From NCBI RefSeq assembly GCF_024298885.1, contig NZ_CP101166.1, positions 2,227,149-2,291,148 on the forward strand: DNA of 64,000 nucleotides. Direction: 5' to 3'. Each line of letters begins with the position of its first letter. The stretch's first letter is position 1. This stretch comes from Haloglomus halophilum. Its GTDB lineage: Archaea > Halobacteriota > Halobacteria > Halobacteriales > Haloarculaceae. Positions 1 through 8,616 of the stretch are shown one piece after another. The translations under genes were made by a program, and so were the position numbers. Under the pieces are notes generated by a model. That model was given only the letters and a program-made list of their open reading frames with translations, was not told the DNA's origin and did not search any database.

Positions 1-598
1 CGTGGTCGCCCGGCTGCGGGTCGTAGACGAAGCGGTCGAACTCGCCGACCGACGCCGTGCGGAGGTAGCCGTCGAACGGAACCCGCTCGAGCGACTCGAA
101 CAGCGTCCGCTCGCCCAGCACCGTCCCGAGGTGGAGGAACTCCAGCACCGCGGTGCGGTCCGGAGCGGGGTCGCCCAGCAGCCCCCGGAAGACGGACGCG
201 TCCGTTCCGAAGGCGCGCGGTCCGAGCGCGTCCGTGTAGAAGCACTCCCACGAGCGCAGCGGGTCCGTCGCCACCAGGGCGTCACCGTCGACCTCGACCA
301 CCGCGAGATACGACCCGTTGAGCCGGTCGAGTGCCCCGTCGTTGCCGGCGACGTGGTTCTCGAGCAGCCACGCTGCGGGGTCCGCCTCGGCTGCGTCCGG
401 CGTGAACGCCTCGCCCCAGACGACACAGACCCCGCGGTCGGACTCGGCGACGGCCGTCCGGTCGGCCACCCCGAGTGCGGGGTCACGGACGCCGACGGTC
501 ACGGACTCGCCCTCGACGACGGTGTGGAACTCCGACTCGTCGCGGTGGTCGGTGAAGGCGTCGCGGTCGCCGAAGACGCCGAACAGCTCCTTGTTCAT
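1..598 (-). CDS. Asparagine synthase-like protein, N-terminal part (runs off left edge)
   Basis: Read on the minus strand, this gives an acidic protein opening MNKELFGVFGDRDAF and continuing in frame to the window edge, so only the N-terminal glutamine-amidotransferase-like (Ntn) domain is visible. The next gene upstream is also an asparagine-synthase homologue, and the layout suggests an operon with it. The Cys that normally follows Met1 and acts as glutaminase nucleophile is absent, so ammonia release from glutamine is unlikely here. I chose ATG 598, which follows a GGGGACGG stretch and starts with the family-like sequence. An in-frame ATG at 652 overlaps the upstream stop (TGATG) and would add an arginine-rich 18-residue leader. 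Function is inferred. Confidence 0.7.
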   Translation of the reverse strand, partial: MNKELFGVFGDRDAFTDHRDESEFHTVVEGESVTVGVRDPALGVADRTAVAESDRGVCVVWGEAFTPDAAEADPAAWLLENHVAGNDGALDRLNGSYLAVVEVDGDALVATDPLRSWECFYTDALGPRAFGTDASVFRGLLGDPAPDRTAVLEFLHLGTVLGERTLFESLERVPFDGYLRTASVGEFDRFVYDPQPGDH

Positions 599-651
599 CC
601 GTCCCCGCTCGGCCTCGGGCGCCGCGCACCGCGTGGCCTCTCCCCGCATCA

Positions 652-2538
652 TCACTGTTCGACCACCGTTCGTCGCTCGCTCGCCTCGTCGTCCGATTCC
701 CCCATCCGGTCGAGGACCGGGGTCTCCAGGAACGTGAGGAGCGAGTACAGGACCGGCGACCTGTCGTCGCCGGCCATGTGCGCCCGGTAGCTGTCGAGTG
801 CTCCGCCGTAGTCGAGGAACGGCAACTCGCGGATGGGGTCCCGGTTCTCGACGATGGTCTCTATCGGGAAGTTCCGGGCCCGCAACAGCGCTGCGCGGTC
901 GGGCCACGGGCTGTGGTCGAGGTGGTCCTCCGGCGGCGTCTCGTCGCCGACGTGCTTGCGCCAGAGGACCTTCAGGTTCCCGCCGACCCAGTCGACGGGG
1001 AAGCGGTGCTTGAGGGGCATCCCGGTCCGCGCGTGGGGAATCTCGGCCAGCGCCGGCGAAAGCTGCTCGACCGCCCGGTCGACGAAGTCACGCTGGAGGA
1101 AGTACCGCATCGGGACCTGCTGCTGGAGGTCCAGCAGGCGGTTGTCGAGGAACGGTGTCCGGTAGGGGCGCATGTGCATCAGGCTGCGCGAGAAGGTCGC
1201 GTCCGTGTCCGCCCCCATCGGATAGAAATCGCCGTACAGCACGAGGTCCTGGAGCGAGCCGTACTCGACGCCGTGGCTCACCACGCCGTCCCGGGTCTCC
1301 CGGATGTTGTCGGCGATGACCGAGTCGATGGGCGGTCGCCCCGGCAGGTACGACACCGGGTCGACCACCTCCGTCGTCTGGAGCGCGACGTAGTCCTCGA
1401 CGGACTCGACCGGGTTCCTGGTCGGGAGCTTCAGGGTCCCGACCGAGCCCAGCGAGAGCGAGCGCGCGTCGAGCTTGCTGCCCTTGAACAGCGAGTCCGC
1501 GTACAGCCCGGAGACGAGGACATCGACCTCCTCGCAGATCTCGTCCTCGAACCCGGTGAAGTACGCCTGGTCGAACCAGCCGCTGAAGTTCGAGATGGCG
1601 GGGTTGCGCTCGAGCGCGGCGGCCTCGTGGTCCGGGTCGCGCTGGAGCAGGTGGAACTCGTCGCCGGCGGTCTCGGCGGCCTCGAGGGCGACGTTCGCCT
1701 CCCGGCTCATCCAGTCGGCGATGTGGAACGCGGTGACCGGCTGGTCCATCGCGGCCTGCACGAGCCGGGAGTCGCTCCCCCCACTCAGGAGGATGCCGTA
1801 GTCGAGGTCGTCGCGCGTCCACTCCTCGACCACGGTCTGGAACGTGTCGGTGAACCGGTCGAGGTACGTCTCGAAGTCCTCGTCGACCGGCTCGTAGCTG
1901 GGGCGCCAGTACGTGTCCACCGAGAGCGACCCGTCCGCGAGGTCGACCGTGGCGATGGAGCCGGGCGGCACCTCGCGCACGCCCGAGAGCGGCGTCTCGA
2001 CGCCGAACACCCGGCGGAGCTGGAAGTACTCCTGGAGGTACGGCGCCTCGAACTGGGGGTCCACGTCCGGATGGAGCGGCAGCGCCTGCAGCAGCGAGGA
2101 GAAGACGAGCCGCTCCCCGTCGGGACGCGATACGAAGAACGGGCGCGTCGCCACGCGGTCGGTGACGAGCGACACCGTCCCCGCGGTGCGGTCGTAGACG
2201 ACGAGCCCGAAGTCGCCGTTCAACTCGCGGACGAAGTCCATCCCGTACTGGTCGTACAGGTCCGCACAGTAGCGGGCGCTCCCGTCCGGCGGGCCGTCCC
2301 GGGGGACGTAGCTCTCGTCGGCCCCGAAACCGTAGACGTCCCCCCAGACCCAGACCAGCGCCTCCCCGTTGCGGGCCCGGGCCGGCTGCTCCCCCGACAG
2401 CAGCGGGTGGAAGGAGCCGAACACCGACAGCCCGTCGTCGACGAACCGGTGGGCCACCTCGTCGTCGCGCCAGGCGATGGCGTCGACGAACTCGTCGGGC
2501 GGCGTGCGGTCGTCGACTGCACCACAGAGTCCTACCAT
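652..2538 (-). CDS. Asparagine synthase-like amidotransferase
   Basis: A 628-residue protein with the two-part layout of glutamine-hydrolysing asparagine synthases: an Ntn amidotransferase-like half (about 1-210) and an ATP-pyrophosphatase half with the PP-loop motif SGGSDSR near residue 253. The family activates a carboxylate with ATP and transfers ammonia to it. The N-terminus is MVGLCGAV, so the Cys is at position 5 rather than 2 and would need processing to act as nucleophile. In polysaccharide loci such proteins are often thought to amidate uronic acids. That is a plausible role beside the uronic-acid genes here, but it is inference. The ATG lies 34 bases from a TTA-N9-TAA promoter dyad, so the message is probably leaderless. 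Confidence 0.85.
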   Translation of the reverse strand: MVGLCGAVDDRTPPDEFVDAIAWRDDEVAHRFVDDGLSVFGSFHPLLSGEQPARARNGEALVWVWGDVYGFGADESYVPRDGPPDGSARYCADLYDQYGMDFVRELNGDFGLVVYDRTAGTVSLVTDRVATRPFFVSRPDGERLVFSSLLQALPLHPDVDPQFEAPYLQEYFQLRRVFGVETPLSGVREVPPGSIATVDLADGSLSVDTYWRPSYEPVDEDFETYLDRFTDTFQTVVEEWTRDDLDYGILLSGGSDSRLVQAAMDQPVTAFHIADWMSREANVALEAAETAGDEFHLLQRDPDHEAAALERNPAISNFSGWFDQAYFTGFEDEICEEVDVLVSGLYADSLFKGSKLDARSLSLGSVGTLKLPTRNPVESVEDYVALQTTEVVDPVSYLPGRPPIDSVIADNIRETRDGVVSHGVEYGSLQDLVLYGDFYPMGADTDATFSRSLMHMRPYRTPFLDNRLLDLQQQVPMRYFLQRDFVDRAVEQLSPALAEIPHARTGMPLKHRFPVDWVGGNLKVLWRKHVGDETPPEDHLDHSPWPDRAALLRARNFPIETIVENRDPIRELPFLDYGGALDSYRAHMAGDDRSPVLYSLLTFLETPVLDRMGESDDEASERRTVVEQ

Positions 2539-2571
2539 CAGTTGTCCACTCCTGACACTCCAGAGGCTTTA

Positions 2572-2586
2572 TTATCGGAGCCGTAA
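2572..2586 (-). promoter_or_regulatory. TTA-N9-TAA promoter dyad (asparagine synthase-like gene)
   Basis: The sequence TTATCGGAGCCGTAA is a dyad whose near edge is 34 bases before the start codon at 2538. Read toward the gene, the proximal half continues as GATAATAAAG, which resembles a haloarchaeal TATA element at about -30. It is one member of a class found across the window. Confidence 0.55.
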
Positions 2587-2635
2587 TCCCGATTCACGGC
2601 CGCCTCGAGGGATAGAGCGGGCGTTTCGGCGCTGC

Positions 2636-4102
2636 CTAGAGGTAGCCCAGCGTCTGGAGGCGCTCCTCGACCTCGTCGTCGAACGCCATGTCCTGTGTCT
2701 CGTCGCCCAGCCGCTGCTTGTACGTCGTGATGGCCGTGTCGAAGCGGCCACGCGCGAAGCCCGGGGTCTGGATGTCCGTCCCGCTCACTTCCTGCCAGCA
2801 GGGCCGGTTCGGGTCGAGTCGGAACCGACGCTGGCTCCCCAGCGAGTCCCACTCGAACTTCGACCCGGTGCCGTCGTAGACGGTGCGGAGCATCCGGTTC
2901 CAGTGGGCGTACTCCGCCTCGTCGAAGTCCAGCCCCCACGTCCCGTCGTCGGTCCCGAGCAGGCCGACCGTCTCGGCAGCCGCGTGGTCGTCACAGTGGT
3001 CGTCGTCGAACGGCTCCCCGTTGGCGAGCCGGCGGACGACCGCACCGAGTTCCACCTGCGAGAGGAGCCCGGTCTCCGTTTCCGGCCAGCCCTCGGGCGG
3101 GTTGATGATCTCGAGGGGCACGTGCAGGAGCGCCTCGCTCTGGCTCCCGGTGTGGTGGAACAGGCCGTCCTCGGCGGCGAAGCCGAGATTGTGTCCGTGG
3201 TCGGCCGTGACGACGACCGTCGTCTCGTGGTCGGTCTCGGTGCGGATGCGCTCGATGGTCTCGGTCACCTGCCGGTCGAGGTAGTCGATGGCCGCACCGT
3301 AGAGGTCCCGATAGTGCTGGGCGTAGTCGGCGGTGGCGGCAGCGTCGCGGTTCAGTTCCCACTTGTTCAGCTCTGTCGACGACCAGGAGTTCGGCGCCGT
3401 GTGGAGCGAGTCGTCGTACTGGAGCAGGTTCCGCAGCGGCGTGTGGGCGTCCATGTAGTTCGCGAACGCGAAGACGGGGGCGCCCGCGTCGTCGGTGACC
3501 TCCTCGGTCAGCGTCGCCGAGATGGTGCTCGCGCCGTCGTCGACGAACTCCGGCACCGGGAGGTCCTTGAAGCGGTGGCCGACCTGTGACCAGACGCCGT
3601 TCGCGAGGCTCCGGACCGGCTTCTCGTGGCCGGCCGCCGCGCGGAGGAAGCCGAGGTGTCGCCGGAGCGAGCTGTCGGCCTCGGCCGCGGCCATGTAGTC
3701 CTGTACCGTCAGGCCGTCGGGGAACAGCGACTCGTTCGTGTGCGAGCCGATGGAGAAGTCGTGGAAGGAGTCGAACAGCGCGTCGAAGCCGAACAGGGAG
3801 TTGATGTACGCGTTCGCGCTCAGCCCCACGGTCCGGTGGTTGGGCAGGTCGCCGAGGAAGGTGTCCTCGTGGTCGAGCGCGTCCCCGAAGTCGAACGAGG
3901 CGTCGAACGACTCCGCGTGGACGCCGTGCCGATGCAGGAGTTCGCCCGTGAAGATGCTCGTGTGGCTGGGGACGCTCCAGGAACTCGCGGTGCGACAGCC
4001 CTCGAACGAGCAGTCCGAGGCCTCGCGCAGCCGGGGGGCGTACTCGTCGAAGTAGTCCTTCCGGACGGTGTCGAGGACGACGAGGACGACGTTCCGCGTC
4101 AT
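2636..4102 (-). CDS. Sulfatase family hydrolase
   Basis: A 488-residue alkaline-phosphatase-superfamily protein. The first metal-ligand strand is seen as NVVLVVLDTVRKDY, the active-site segment as SWSVPSHTSIFTG (about residues 41-53), and a later metal site as VVVTADHGHNLGF. Sulfatases normally have C/S-x-P-S-R. Here the nucleophile position is Ser, and His replaces the usual Arg, so the substrate could be a sulfate or phosphate ester of a glycan. It ends in LGYL, as does the phosphodiesterase at 20.5 kb. No signal peptide is seen, so it is probably cytoplasmic. Its ATG overlaps the stop of a 30-codon leader ORF (ATGA), which suggests translational coupling. Confidence 0.85.
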   Translation of the reverse strand: MTRNVVLVVLDTVRKDYFDEYAPRLREASDCSFEGCRTASSWSVPSHTSIFTGELLHRHGVHAESFDASFDFGDALDHEDTFLGDLPNHRTVGLSANAYINSLFGFDALFDSFHDFSIGSHTNESLFPDGLTVQDYMAAAEADSSLRRHLGFLRAAAGHEKPVRSLANGVWSQVGHRFKDLPVPEFVDDGASTISATLTEEVTDDAGAPVFAFANYMDAHTPLRNLLQYDDSLHTAPNSWSSTELNKWELNRDAAATADYAQHYRDLYGAAIDYLDRQVTETIERIRTETDHETTVVVTADHGHNLGFAAEDGLFHHTGSQSEALLHVPLEIINPPEGWPETETGLLSQVELGAVVRRLANGEPFDDDHCDDHAAAETVGLLGTDDGTWGLDFDEAEYAHWNRMLRTVYDGTGSKFEWDSLGSQRRFRLDPNRPCWQEVSGTDIQTPGFARGRFDTAITTYKQRLGDETQDMAFDDEVEERLQTLGYL

Positions 4103-4191
4103 GCGATTGCTCCGGGCTGTGGGTGGTCCGTCGTCGGTGTCGGTCCCGTCCGCGAGCCCCGGCGTAGCTGGACGCGACGGTGCGGAAGCAT
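4099..4191 (-). CDS. Putative leader mini-ORF coupled to the sulfatase gene
   Basis: A 30-codon ORF starting MLPHRRVQLRRGSRTG. Its TGA overlaps the sulfatase ATG as ATGA, and its own ATG lies exactly 30 bases from the TTA-N9-TAA dyad at 4221-4235. It is arginine- and proline-rich, unlike normal acidic haloarchaeal proteins. It may therefore be a translated leader that delivers ribosomes to the sulfatase start rather than a functional protein. It is supported by position and overlap only. Confidence 0.35.
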   Translation of the reverse strand: MLPHRRVQLRRGSRTGPTPTTDHPQPGAIA

Positions 4192-4220
4192 ACCCACACC
4201 CAGAACCCCGCGGCTCGTTG

Positions 4221-4235
4221 TTATCGGCGTCGTAA
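4221..4235 (-). promoter_or_regulatory. TTA-N9-TAA promoter dyad (sulfatase unit)
   Basis: TTATCGGCGTCGTAA is nearly identical to the site at 2572 (TTATCGGAGCCGTAA). It is 30 bases before the leader ORF start and 119 bases before the sulfatase start, which supports transcription starting at the leader ORF. Confidence 0.55.
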
Positions 4236-4798
4236 GGGCATGGAGGCCGAACAGCCGCTCTACCCCGTAGAGCGGACTGCCGGGGTGGTAGATGGCCCCC
4301 GTCGGGTCTCTCGGCGGGCGAGTGTCCAGTCCTCCGCCGTCCCCGGTATGCTGTGCTCGACTCCGTGGGGGTATTGTTAGTGTCGGCGTTAGCCTGATAT
4401 CTTCACCCCCGGCCGCCGTGATGGCTCACACGTCACGTACTCGTTCTGGGGTACATCCTGTACCTCCCTCTCGGGCCTCCTCGCTCGCTCCTGTCCCACT
4501 AATTTAACAACCCGGCTATATCCGGCAAAGCGGCGATAATCGCAAGATGGCGGCGGGGTGTAACGGTGTGGAACGGTCGATTTACGCGGTGGGTAAGGGG
4601 GTGAAACGGTCCGCGATGGGGTCTGATGCCATGCAGAGGCTGTGGTAGCGGGGAGTGAATGGGAACCTCTCGCACCGATCCACGGAACAGAATACAACAC
4701 ACCCCGTAACGGTTCAACGCCACTCCACAACGGTCTGAAAGTCCTAGAACCGAGATTTCCATTTATGCCCTCGAATCCAGTTGGGTTGGGTGACGACA
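4236..4798. other. Intergenic region with no recognised gene
   Basis: About 560 bases between the divergent sulfatase and DUF7344-type units. Short ORFs on both strands lack family features and acidic composition. The stretch just before 4799 is richer in A/T and probably holds the promoter of the rightward gene. Confidence 0.5.
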
Positions 4799-5284
4799 AT
4801 GAGTGTCCAGACAGAGCGGACGGCCGACGACGGCGATTCGAGTTCGAGTACAGAGGCGGACGCGGGCACGAGTATCTCGAAGGACGACGCGTTCCACATC
4901 CTGCAGAACTCCCGGCGCCGTGCGGTCCTGCGGTATCTCGCTGCCCACGACGAGGAGGAGCGGTTCGTGATGCGCGATCTCGCGGAGGAGGTCGCGGCGT
5001 GGGAGCACGATACGACGGTCCAGCAGCTGGTCTCGGACGAGCGCCAGCGGGTCTACATCGCGCTGTACCAGTCCCATCTCCCGAAGCTCGACGACCACGA
5101 TATCATCGAGTACAACCAGTCCCGCGGGGTCGTCGAGCCGACCGAACTCGTCGACGCGCTCGCGCCCTACCTCGACGAGGGGCTCCACTCCGACACCGAC
5201 CTCACCGTCGAGGCGGAGTCCGAGTCGACCGAGGCAGAGGGCGAGAGCATCACCGAGACGGTCTCTGCGCTCTTCTCCCGGTGA
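4799..5284 (+). CDS. DUF7344-type winged-helix protein
   Basis: A 161-residue acidic protein beginning MSVQTERTADD. Residues about 30-120 (DAFHILQNSRRRAVLRYL ... VYIALYQSHLPKLDDHDIIEYNQSRGVV) match the haloarchaeal DUF7344 pattern: an RRR helix, then an HLPKLDxxxxVxY segment typical of a DNA-binding winged helix. Acidic Ser/Thr-rich tails flank it. I chose ATG 4799, which follows a GGTGA stretch, over an upstream TTG at 4781. Two other proteins with the same fold type occur in the window (6.0 and 48.0 kb). The target is unknown. Confidence 0.75.
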   Translation: MSVQTERTADDGDSSSSTEADAGTSISKDDAFHILQNSRRRAVLRYLAAHDEEERFVMRDLAEEVAAWEHDTTVQQLVSDERQRVYIALYQSHLPKLDDHDIIEYNQSRGVVEPTELVDALAPYLDEGLHSDTDLTVEAESESTEAEGESITETVSALFSR

Positions 5285-5532
5285 CCCTGCTGCACACCGC
5301 GCTCACGGTGTGACCGAGCCCGGAGGCGTTGCCGGTCTGCCTGGAATTTTCTGGAAAACGGCGCTACAACTGGCTAACTCTACGAACCATTTGTAAAATC
5401 CGCGAGAGTACTGGCGAAAGTTGGTTATGGACAGATAGCTACCGACTCTGGTGGAGATTCCGACCGGTCGGCGCGGGGGCTCGGCGGTCGTGGGGTGCAG
5501 TGGTGAACCGCGCGCGGCGCGCGAGCGCGCCG

Positions 5533-5892
5533 TTACTCTCGAATCTCGATGCGGCCGGTGTTGAAGATCTCCACGTCGAACTCCTCGATGGAGAACTGGA
5601 ACGGGCCGCCCTTGCGCAGGTCCCCGTTCGGCTGCGGCCGGAACATCCGGTCGAGCGCGTCGGGGTCGACGTACTCCTGGAACCGCGGGAGGAACTCTGT
5701 CGGGGAACTGTCGGCTGCGGCGGCGAGCGCGAGGGAGAGGGTCACCGTCAGCCCGTCCTCCTCGATGTCGTGGTGGGCGATGTAGAGCGTGCTCCCGTCC
5801 TCTACCTGCGCTACTTCCTCTATCACGTCGCCCGGGTCCGCCCGATCCAGGCTCGACGCGCCCCCCGGGGTCCTGCTACTTTCAGATGCCAT
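5533..5892 (-). CDS. HalOD1 output-domain protein
   Basis: A 119-residue protein with a HalOD1-like domain, a presumed output module of haloarchaeal signalling proteins. The visible signature is the run LAAAADSSPTEFLPRFQEYVDPDALDRMF, then a beta-rich end FQFSIEEFDVEIFNTGRIEI. It stands alone with no attached sensor, which is common for the family. The tail RIEIRE ends at the TGA at 5533. It is divergent from the upstream regulator and shows no obvious operon partner. The biochemical role of HalOD1 is not established. Confidence 0.75.
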   Translation of the reverse strand: MASESSRTPGGASSLDRADPGDVIEEVAQVEDGSTLYIAHHDIEEDGLTVTLSLALAAAADSSPTEFLPRFQEYVDPDALDRMFRPQPNGDLRKGGPFQFSIEEFDVEIFNTGRIEIRE

Positions 5893-5999
5893 CGTGGATT
5901 AGTTCTGGATTCACGTTGGCCCCTCGAACGTAAAAATCATCCAGCTATTCTCTGGTTCTGATAACAGTGCTGAACGCCCGGTAACCGTGGTCTCCCTTG

Positions 6000-6326
6000 C
6001 TACTCGCTCTTAGAGACGATACCCCGGCCAGTATCGAACGACACGATGCCCGCTCTGTCGAGCACGGGCAGGTCGACGAGGTACAGTTCCTCGTGAATAT
6101 CGAACCAGGTCCGGTCGCTCGCCGACTCCGTATGCTCGTGTTCCCACTCGTGTACGGCGTCGGTCACCCGGTCGATGGTCACCTGTCCCTCGAGCCGTCC
6201 GAGAAGCGCGATGAGGTAGCTGTAGCGTGTTCCCGGCGGTCGGTCGGTAGCGGACTCCCCGCCTGCAGTGACCGCTGTCTCCTCCACGAACTCGGTCTCG
6301 GGTCGGGTGCAGTTTGACGCGATCAT
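6000..6326 (-). CDS. DUF7344-like small regulator
   Basis: A 108-residue protein beginning MIASNCTRPETEF. The core, with RLEGQVTIDRVTDAVHEWEHEH and then IHEELYLVDLPVLDRAGIVSFDTGRGIV, follows the DUF7344 winged-helix pattern, including the HxxLYLxxLPxLxxxGIVxF segment seen at 4.8 and 48.0 kb. I rejected an upstream start 51 codons earlier because its translation is basic and cysteine/arginine-rich, unlike the gene body. It is probably a DNA-binding regulator. Its partner is unknown. Confidence 0.65.
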   Translation of the reverse strand: MIASNCTRPETEFVEETAVTAGGESATDRPPGTRYSYLIALLGRLEGQVTIDRVTDAVHEWEHEHTESASDRTWFDIHEELYLVDLPVLDRAGIVSFDTGRGIVSKSE

Positions 6327-6969
6327 CGGTGAGAGCGGACGGTAGGTGATACAGTGGCATCGGCGCGGCCGCCGAGTGTGGACCCCTGCGGACATCGTCC
6401 TCACCTGCACTCTCGGCGACCAGGTCCTTTGTAATCGGCTGGATAACCCCCCACTCTGGTTTATACCACCCCGTGGCATTGTCTCCCAATAACAGGTATA
6501 GTATTTATTATATAATGTGTCCCAACACAGTGACAGACCCTCGCTCTGTGGCGGCTTCCGACAGAATTCGAGAACCGGTGAGACCCGTCCGACCGAACAG
6601 AACGAACTCTTGAGGCCGCTCTTCGTGATTCTGGACGTTCAGCCGACCTGTACCACCGGTTGCGGAGAACTGGTCAGTGGCGGTGACTGATGTTCCGATT
6701 CGGACTGTTTCATTATGATGGGTTAATGATATATTTCTACGGAATACATAATCTGCCGTCACTCCTAGGGAACACTCTTATCCGCGCGTCCCGCCAGCAT
6801 CCACACGACCAATCGTTACCGCCTCCGATGACTCCCACTCTCCCCGCGCTCCCGCGTTCCTGGCACGCGATTCCTCGCCCACGACGGGCGGAGTCGCTCG
6901 GTCGTGGGTGCATCACGACCCTGCTCCCAGGTCACCAGCGGTCACGCTGTGACCGGGTGAACGGATAGG
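6327..6969. other. Intergenic region, partly A/T-rich
   Basis: About 640 bases with no convincing gene. 6490-6780 is clearly richer in A/T than the surroundings. It holds an 84-codon minus-strand ORF (6508-6762) without recognisable features and of uncertain reality. Promoter elements for the divergent genes probably lie here. Confidence 0.45.
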
Positions 6970-8574
6970 ATGTCGGCCGACGCCCCCTCGATGCAGACCA
7001 TCTCCTCGCTCGCGCTCCTGACACTCTGTGTGATCCTGTCAGCTGTGGTCTCGCCCCTCGCCCTGGGCGTTGCTGCGGGCGACCGAGAGGCCACGCAACC
7101 GGGTGCCGCTACGATGACTGCACCCGTTACCGCCCCATCCGCCACGACCACAGCCGCGTCGAGAACCACTCCCACGGCCTCTCCGACACCGGGTCCGACT
7201 CGTGACCAGGAGACCGCCACCGCCGAGAACGATGGCGGCATCACCAGAGTCGAGTACGGTGGGCCGGGTGTCGCCACGCGAGCCCGGGGCCGGACGTACG
7301 TCTGGGCCGACGGCGCGACCCTCATGAACGTGAGCGTCCAGCCCGTCGGCGAGCCCGGGGCACACGAACTCTGCCTGGCGCTGCGTGCCGACAACCGGAC
7401 GGTCACCGACCACGGCTGTCGGACGGTCGAGGTCCGGTCCTACGGTGGTGCGGCCACGTTCGACATCCAGACGCTGGGGGCCAACGGCACCGGCAACCGG
7501 ACGTTCCTGCTCTGGTTCAAGCGCTCGGGCGAGAGCGGGCGCGTCGACACGGCGACGGTCCCCATCGTCGCTATCGAGCGCGACGGCGACGTCGACGGCG
7601 ACTCCCTCTCGAACGAGGAGGAGGCCAGCCGCGGGACCAGTCTCACCGACGCCGACACGGACTCCGACGGCCTGCTGGACGGGCCCGAGGTGATGCAGTA
7701 CAACAGCTCCGCGACGGTCGCGGACACGGACGGCGACGGCGCACGCGATGGTGCGGAGGTCGAGGCCGGAAGCGACCCCGGCGACCCGGATACGGACGGT
7801 GACGGGCTTCTCGACGGCGAGGAGATGAACCACTACGGAACCGACCCGACGGCCGCTGACACGGACGGCGACGGCCTCTCGGACTGGGAGGAGGTGAAGC
7901 GGTACGGCACCGACCCGACAGAGAAGGACTCGGATAGCGACGGCCTCACGGACCAGCAGGAGGTGGCCCAGTACGGCACCGACCCGACGGTCGCGGACAC
8001 GGACGGCGACGGTATCGACGACGGGAAGGAGGTCGAACAGGGTACCGACCCACTCGAGAAGACGACCGACACGTCCGGCGGTAGATTCCCCGTCGACCGG
8101 AACGCGACGATGTTCATCGGGCTGGGCATCCTCCTCGCGGTCGGCGGCATCGTCGTGTACGGCCGGCTCGATGGTGACTGGCCGGGAATCGACGGCTTCG
8201 ATGGTACCGACGCGCCGTCGGCCGGTGGCGGTACCGGTGGCTCGGACGATCCGAGCCACGCTGCCCACGCCGACACGGACGCCGCTGCGTCGTCGGGCGA
8301 CTCGCCGCCCGGCGCCGACACGACGGACGGCGCGGCGGCCGCTGGCACCGAGATGCCCGACCCCGACCTCCTCTCACCGGAGCAGTACATCAGCCGGCTC
8401 GTCGAGGTCAACGGCGGCTACATGAAACAGAGCGACATCGTCGACCAGGTCGACTGGTCGAAGGCGACGGTGAGTCGACGGCTCTCCTCGATGGAGGAGG
8501 ACGGCGACATCGAGCGGACCCGCATGGGTCGCGGGAAGATCGTCACGCTCCCCGGCGTGGAACTCGACGAGTAG
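6970..8574 (+). CDS. Membrane-anchored protein with calcium-type repeats and cytoplasmic winged helix
   Basis: 534 residues. An N-terminal signal segment (about 10-36) precedes a beta-rich region to about 200. Then come five or six thrombospondin-type-3/EF-like repeats (about 201-367) of the form DTDGDGLSDxEEVxxYGTDPT. A single membrane helix (about 381-397) follows, then an acidic linker and a C-terminal winged helix (about 460-534; SDIVDQVDWSKATVSRRLSSMEEDGDIERTRMGRG). The layout suggests an outside calcium- or ligand-binding part linked through the membrane to a DNA-binding domain, i.e. a one-component sensor. This role is inferred. The gene at 48.7 kb carries a related winged helix. Confidence 0.8.
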   Translation: MSADAPSMQTISSLALLTLCVILSAVVSPLALGVAAGDREATQPGAATMTAPVTAPSATTTAASRTTPTASPTPGPTRDQETATAENDGGITRVEYGGPGVATRARGRTYVWADGATLMNVSVQPVGEPGAHELCLALRADNRTVTDHGCRTVEVRSYGGAATFDIQTLGANGTGNRTFLLWFKRSGESGRVDTATVPIVAIERDGDVDGDSLSNEEEASRGTSLTDADTDSDGLLDGPEVMQYNSSATVADTDGDGARDGAEVEAGSDPGDPDTDGDGLLDGEEMNHYGTDPTAADTDGDGLSDWEEVKRYGTDPTEKDSDSDGLTDQQEVAQYGTDPTVADTDGDGIDDGKEVEQGTDPLEKTTDTSGGRFPVDRNATMFIGLGILLAVGGIVVYGRLDGDWPGIDGFDGTDAPSAGGGTGGSDDPSHAAHADTDAAASSGDSPPGADTTDGAAAAGTEMPDPDLLSPEQYISRLVEVNGGYMKQSDIVDQVDWSKATVSRRLSSMEEDGDIERTRMGRGKIVTLPGVELDE

Positions 8575-8616
8575 TTCCGGACCGTGGCCTGTCGCCGCTC
8601 GCCGGGGCCTGGCCGG

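Noticed and set aside
778..2586. 602-codon open frame antisense to the asparagine synthase-like gene
   Set aside because: It is a shadow: Arg/Val/Glu-rich, no domain features, and fully explained by the GC-rich codon pattern of the real minus-strand gene. The same applies to other long antisense frames, e.g. 17598-19310, 33240-35318 and 50033-51616.
4389..4799. Possible 136-codon minus-strand gene upstream of the DUF7344-type gene
   Set aside because: Basic and Pro/Ser/Arg-rich, no recognisable domain, no ribosome-binding or promoter signal, and it lies in the expected promoter region of 4799.
6508..6762. 84-codon minus-strand ORF in the A/T-rich gap
   Set aside because: No family features and a mixed composition; A/T-rich DNA here is better explained as regulatory. 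Reality cannot be excluded.
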